DNA from: CAINDZ01 sp964399195 | GTDB taxonomy: Bacteria > Krumholzibacteriota > Krumholzibacteriia > LZORAL124-64-63 | Direction: 5' to 3' | Length of the DNA: 64,000 bases | Assembly (NCBI GenBank): GCA_964399195.1 | Contig: CAYNPY010000004.1 | Span: forward strand, 12,770-76,769 | Shown here: positions 61,370-64,000 of the stretch, piece after piece | How the letters are laid out: every line of letters starts with the position of its first letter | How positions within the stretch are numbered: the stretch's first letter is position 1 | Translations under genes and position numbers: made by a program | Notes under the pieces: model-generated | Database searches by the model: none | What the model saw: the letters and a program-made list of their open reading frames with translations, nothing else | What the model was told of the DNA's origin: nothing

Positions 61370-62533
61370 TCACCCCGGCAGCCGCGCCAGTTCCCGCCAG
61401 CCCAGCAGGCGCACGCCGGACCAGGAGCCGCCGCCGGCGCCGCCCGTGACCAGCGTGAGCGAGCCCGCCAGGTCGCCGGCCTGGCGCGCCCACTGCCGCA
61501 GGCCGCGGGTCAACGCCTCGCTGGGCGTCGCCGCCGCTTTGACCTCGATCGCGTCGAGGCGCGCACCGGCCTGGCGCAGCAGGTCGACCTCATGGCCGTG
61601 GTTGTCGCGCCAGAAGTACAGCTCGGGCGGCAGGCCGCGGTTGAGGCGGTCCTTGAGGAACTCGCCCACGACGAGCGTCTCGAACAGCGCTCCACGCAGG
61701 GGATGCGCGGTGACGTGCCCCGCCTCGTGGATGCCGATCAGGTGCGCGGCCAGCCCCGCGTCCAGGAAGTAGAGCTTCGGCGTCTTCACCAGGCGCTTGC
61801 CGAGGTTCGCGTGATAGGGTTGCAGCAGCCTGACGATGCCGCTGGCCTGCAGGATCGAGAGCCAGCCGCGCACGGTCGCGGGGCTGACCCCGGTGTCCGC
61901 GGCCAGGCTGGTCAGGTTGAGCAACTGCCCGGTGCGCCCCGCGCAAAGACGAAGAAACCGCTGGAACGTGGCCAGGTCGCGCACGGCCTGCACCTGCCGC
62001 ACGTCGCGCTCCAGGTAGGTGTTGACGTAGTTGGCCAGCATCAGCGCCGGCGCCAGGTCGCGGTCATAGAGGGCCGGATAGAAGCCACGCAGCAGCAGTT
62101 CGTCGAGTTCCCCGGGCAGCAGATCGGCGTCCGCCAGTTCGGCGATCGACAGCGGCAGCAGCGTCACCGCGCCGACGCGTCCGGCCAGCGACTGTGCGAT
62201 GCTCGCGCCCAGCCCGAACTGCTGCGAGCCGGTGATGACGTAATGCCCCATCCGCCGCGCGGCATCGACCCGCACCTGCAGGTGGGAGAACAGGCCCGGG
62301 CAGTACTGGATCTCGTCCAGCACGGCGCCGTCGGGGAAGCGGTCCAGGAACGCCACCGGGTCGTCATCAGCCCAGGCCCGCTCCTGCGGCAATTCCAACG
62401 ACACGTACGGAAGGTCCGGAAAGGCGTGCCGGGCCAGCGTGGTCTTCCCGGACTGCCGGGGACCGGTCAGGGCGATGACGGGGAACCCCCGCGCCAGGGT
62501 CATCAGCGCTGCGGTGGCCTGTCTGGCTATCAC
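61370..62533 (-). CDS. AAA ATPase with DUF4143 domain
   Basis: This 387-residue protein has Walker A GPRQSGKTT (residues 24-32) and Walker B GAVLDEIQYCP, an ITGSQQFGL sensor block, and a C-terminal DUF4143 domain (YFWRDNHGHEVDLL, DAIEVKAA) with a restriction-endonuclease-like core. The family is widespread in prokaryotes and often autonomous; its biological role is unknown. It starts at a GTG preceded by the dyad at 62547-62562. Confidence 0.88.
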   Translation of the reverse strand: MIARQATAALMTLARGFPVIALTGPRQSGKTTLARHAFPDLPYVSLELPQERAWADDDPVAFLDRFPDGAVLDEIQYCPGLFSHLQVRVDAARRMGHYVITGSQQFGLGASIAQSLAGRVGAVTLLPLSIAELADADLLPGELDELLLRGFYPALYDRDLAPALMLANYVNTYLERDVRQVQAVRDLATFQRFLRLCAGRTGQLLNLTSLAADTGVSPATVRGWLSILQASGIVRLLQPYHANLGKRLVKTPKLYFLDAGLAAHLIGIHEAGHVTAHPLRGALFETLVVGEFLKDRLNRGLPPELYFWRDNHGHEVDLLRQAGARLDAIEVKAAATPSEALTRGLRQWARQAGDLAGSLTLVTGGAGGGSWSGVRLLGWRELARLPG

Positions 62534-62544
62534 GTCCCGACCCC

Positions 62545-62584
62545 CTGAATTGTGTACAATTCGGCAGTTTTATTCCTGAATTGT
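62545..62584 (-). promoter_or_regulatory. operator-like dyad and direct repeat before the DUF4143 ATPase
   Basis: GAATTGT-GT-ACAATTC (62547-62562) is a dyad with perfect 7-bp arms. Its left half, CTGAATTGT (62545-62553), recurs as a direct repeat at 62576-62584, 31 bp away, about three helical turns. The AT-rich patch contrasts with its surroundings and lies 14 bp before the start codon, as for an autoregulated gene. Confidence 0.45.
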
Positions 62585-62642
62585 ACATGTTTTTCATGGG
62601 GCGTCAATCGGGCCAATGACCCTCGCCGCCGACGCCGCCACC

Positions 62643-62658
62643 CACTTGCGCCGGCGCA
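62643..62658. repeat. dispersed palindrome CTTGCGCCGGCGCAAG, copy 4
   Basis: This perfect 16-bp palindrome has the same 14-bp core as copies 2 and 3. It lies 52 nt past the stop of the minus-strand gene at 62710. Confidence 0.6.
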
Positions 62659-62709
62659 AGCCGCCAAGTCATTGCAATAATTGCAATTGAGATCAGGCCC
62701 CGCCGCAAC

Positions 62710-63642
62710 TCACTCGAACCAGTGCCACGGCCACCAGCGCGAGCTGAACTTCTCGCCCTGCCACCGGCGGATGTCCTCGCGGTTCATTCCGAACCACGCC
62801 AGCCCGAGATGGTGCCTCCGCTCGTCCAGCCGGGGATCGAAGTCCGTCCAGGTGAGCGACAGCCGCTTGGGGCCGTCGATGCGCCAGGAGTCGCGGGGTG
62901 GATGCGTGATCGGTGTCCAGAATCGCTCTTCCTCTTCGGCCCAGAACAGGTCGTCGACGGTGAGACCGTCCTCGAGGATGACGTTGGCGGTCAGCCGGCC
63001 GATGGTGCCCTGCCACGGTCCGCCGGTGATGGTGAGGTACTGGAAGTGGGAGCCGACCGCGCCCTGGTAGCCGTTGAAGGTCTTGTAGGTGCGCTCGAGC
63101 GTGACCCGGCCCTTCGGCGGGATGACCAGTTCCACGATGTACCAGCACACGCGATGGCCGGTGACCGTGTCGGCGGCCACCCAGCCCCAGGGCGCCTCCA
63201 GCGTCTCCTGCACGAAGCCGACCCGTACGCTCGAGGCGACGGGCCGCCCGTCCAGTCGGGTCTTCATGTCCCGGATCGGCGACTGCCGGCGATATCGCTG
63301 ATCGAACCTGGCGACATCTTCCGGAAAGAGCTTCTCACCGAAAAGCCAGAGATCGGCCGCGATCATCACGTCGGGAAAGCCCGAGAGCTGCCGCACCGTC
63401 GAGTCCGCGCTCGTGTTCTCGAACACGAACCGCGCGTGCACGCGCGTGTCCCACTTGCCGAAGTGGAAGGTCAGCTCCTCCTCCACCATGCGGATCAGGC
63501 TCTCGCGGCCGTCACGGAGATCGAGCGGTTCGGGGCCGTGGGCGCCCCAGTTCAGGGTCGAGTCGTTGGCCAAGGTGAGCGGGGAAGGCACCGCGACCAG
63601 CAGCGCCGGCAGGACGATGCGGACGCCGAAGCGCCCCGACAT
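62710..63642 (-). CDS. exported protein of unknown function
   Basis: This exported protein of 310 residues has a signal peptide (GVRIVLPALLVAVPSPLTLA) cut before NDSTLNWG. The mature N-terminus (ANDST..., VEEELTFHFGKWDTRVHARFVFENTSADS, FPDVM) resembles DUF4424-like exported proteins, a resemblance I judge weak. The remainder is beta-rich with many aromatic residues (WYIVELVIPPKGRVTLERTYK, FQYLTITGGPWQG). It is 11 nt downstream of the partial metallophosphoesterase and probably cotranscribed. Confidence 0.7.
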   Translation of the reverse strand: MSGRFGVRIVLPALLVAVPSPLTLANDSTLNWGAHGPEPLDLRDGRESLIRMVEEELTFHFGKWDTRVHARFVFENTSADSTVRQLSGFPDVMIAADLWLFGEKLFPEDVARFDQRYRRQSPIRDMKTRLDGRPVASSVRVGFVQETLEAPWGWVAADTVTGHRVCWYIVELVIPPKGRVTLERTYKTFNGYQGAVGSHFQYLTITGGPWQGTIGRLTANVILEDGLTVDDLFWAEEEERFWTPITHPPRDSWRIDGPKRLSLTWTDFDPRLDERRHHLGLAWFGMNREDIRRWQGEKFSSRWWPWHWFE

Positions 63643-63653
63643 TGCGATTCCGT

Positions 63654-64000
63654 TCACGGCCTTCCACCCTCGACCGGCGCCCTCGCCACGAACCCCGGAT
63701 TGTCCGGCCGCCCCTCCATGATCGCGCAAATCCGCGCGAACGGGACCGGCGCGAAGCCGTTGTGATCGACGCCCACGTCCCACTGCTTGCCGATCGGTTC
63801 CAGCGTCCCGTGCGAGTGGCCGTGCAGTTGCCAGCTGTTGTAGTGCGAGCGCGGCCAGGTGCGCAGCGCGTAATGGCAGACGACCACGAACCGGCCGTCG
63901 ATCTTCAACTCGAGAATCTCCCGCGCCTTCTCGTCCAGCCAGCGATCGTGGCTGCCGCGCACCAGGATGTGCCGGCCGCGCAGCTGCTCGAGGTACTCCT
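63654..64000 (-). CDS. metallophosphoesterase, N-terminus outside the window
   Basis: This is the C-terminal part of a calcineurin-like phosphoesterase: RGRHILVRGSHDRW (the metal-binding GNHD block, here GSHD), FVVVCHYALRTWP and LHGHSHG. The frame is open to the window edge and continues upstream. The Asn of GNHD is normally a metal ligand and general contact; its replacement by Ser is unusual. It lies 11 nt before the exported protein and probably forms an operon with it. Confidence 0.8.
   Translation of the reverse strand, partial: EYLEQLRGRHILVRGSHDRWLDEKAREILELKIDGRFVVVCHYALRTWPRSHYNSWQLHGHSHGTLEPIGKQWDVGVDHNGFAPVPFARICAIMEGRPDNPGFVARAPVEGGRP

Noticed and set aside
1..64000. Mobile elements, prophage or integration sites
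   Set aside because: No transposase, integrase, terminal inverted repeats or tRNA-flanked block was found. The patches of low GC are short intergenic control regions.

Overview
The window is about 64 kb of very GC-rich bacterial chromosome with two 10-base N runs (49225-49234 and 57838-57847), so it is probably a scaffold from a draft or metagenome-assembled genome. Three traits point to a high-GC member of the FCB group, in the broad neighbourhood of Krumholzibacteriota, Eisenbacteria or Latescibacteria. Many large exported proteins end in a FlgD-like Ig/T9SS-type C-terminal domain with an NPFNP motif. There are serine/threonine kinases fused to TPR tails, one paired with an ECF sigma factor. 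There is also a clade II (Sec-type) nitrous oxide reductase cluster. The phylum assignment is inference from gene content; no rRNA or tRNA gene is visible. I see no insertion sequence, prophage or CRISPR array.

Layout. 1-5.5 kb: the end of an MBOAT O-acetyltransferase and its SGNH partner, a gamma-glutamyltransferase, a small thrombospondin-type-3 protein, a DUF1428 protein and a Rieske-flavodoxin fusion. 5.7-8.8 kb: a secreted subtilase with FG-GAP/ASPIC repeats. 9.2-16 kb: a SulP transporter, then an acetate-type symporter with its DUF485 partner, divergent from an unusual Cache-PAS-DUF294 nucleotidyltransferase and a metallophosphoesterase. 16-19.6 kb: a DUF1579 protein and a lemA-TPM-TPM-S41 run. 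19.9-37.6 kb: a block of exported proteins, including three paralogous ~770-residue beta-propeller proteins, a tandem-GEVED protein and a 1496-residue zinc metallopeptidase. 37.8-41 kb: an ECF sigma factor overlapping a TPR kinase. 41.2-44.4 kb: two more exported proteins. 44.6-52.1 kb: a minus-strand nos operon in the order cytochrome c, nosZ, nosD, nosF, nosL, nosY, membrane protein, Rrf2 regulator. 52.4-58.5 kb: two more TPR kinases sharing a 550-bp identical tract. 58.6-64 kb: an exported protein, a CPXCG protein coupled to RsgA, a DUF4143 ATPase, and at the edge an exported protein and a metallophosphoesterase.

How the genes fit together. The nos genes form one unit for reducing N2O to N2: the c-type cytochrome supplies electrons, NosDFY and NosL mature the copper sites, and the Rrf2 Fe-S regulator probably senses NO or redox state. 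The symporter/DUF485 pair and the Cache-PAS-DUF294 protein look like a carboxylate uptake system with a membrane sensor, read from overlapping divergent promoters. The exported proteins fall into two classes by C-terminus: those with a FlgD-like Ig domain and five small ones ending in a short W-G-[AG]-x-K-A-x-Y-R tail.

The most novel signal I see is that tail, which could be a second, undescribed C-terminal sorting or processing tag. A dispersed 16-bp palindrome at gene 3' ends and the Cache-PAS-DUF294 fusion are the next most interesting.
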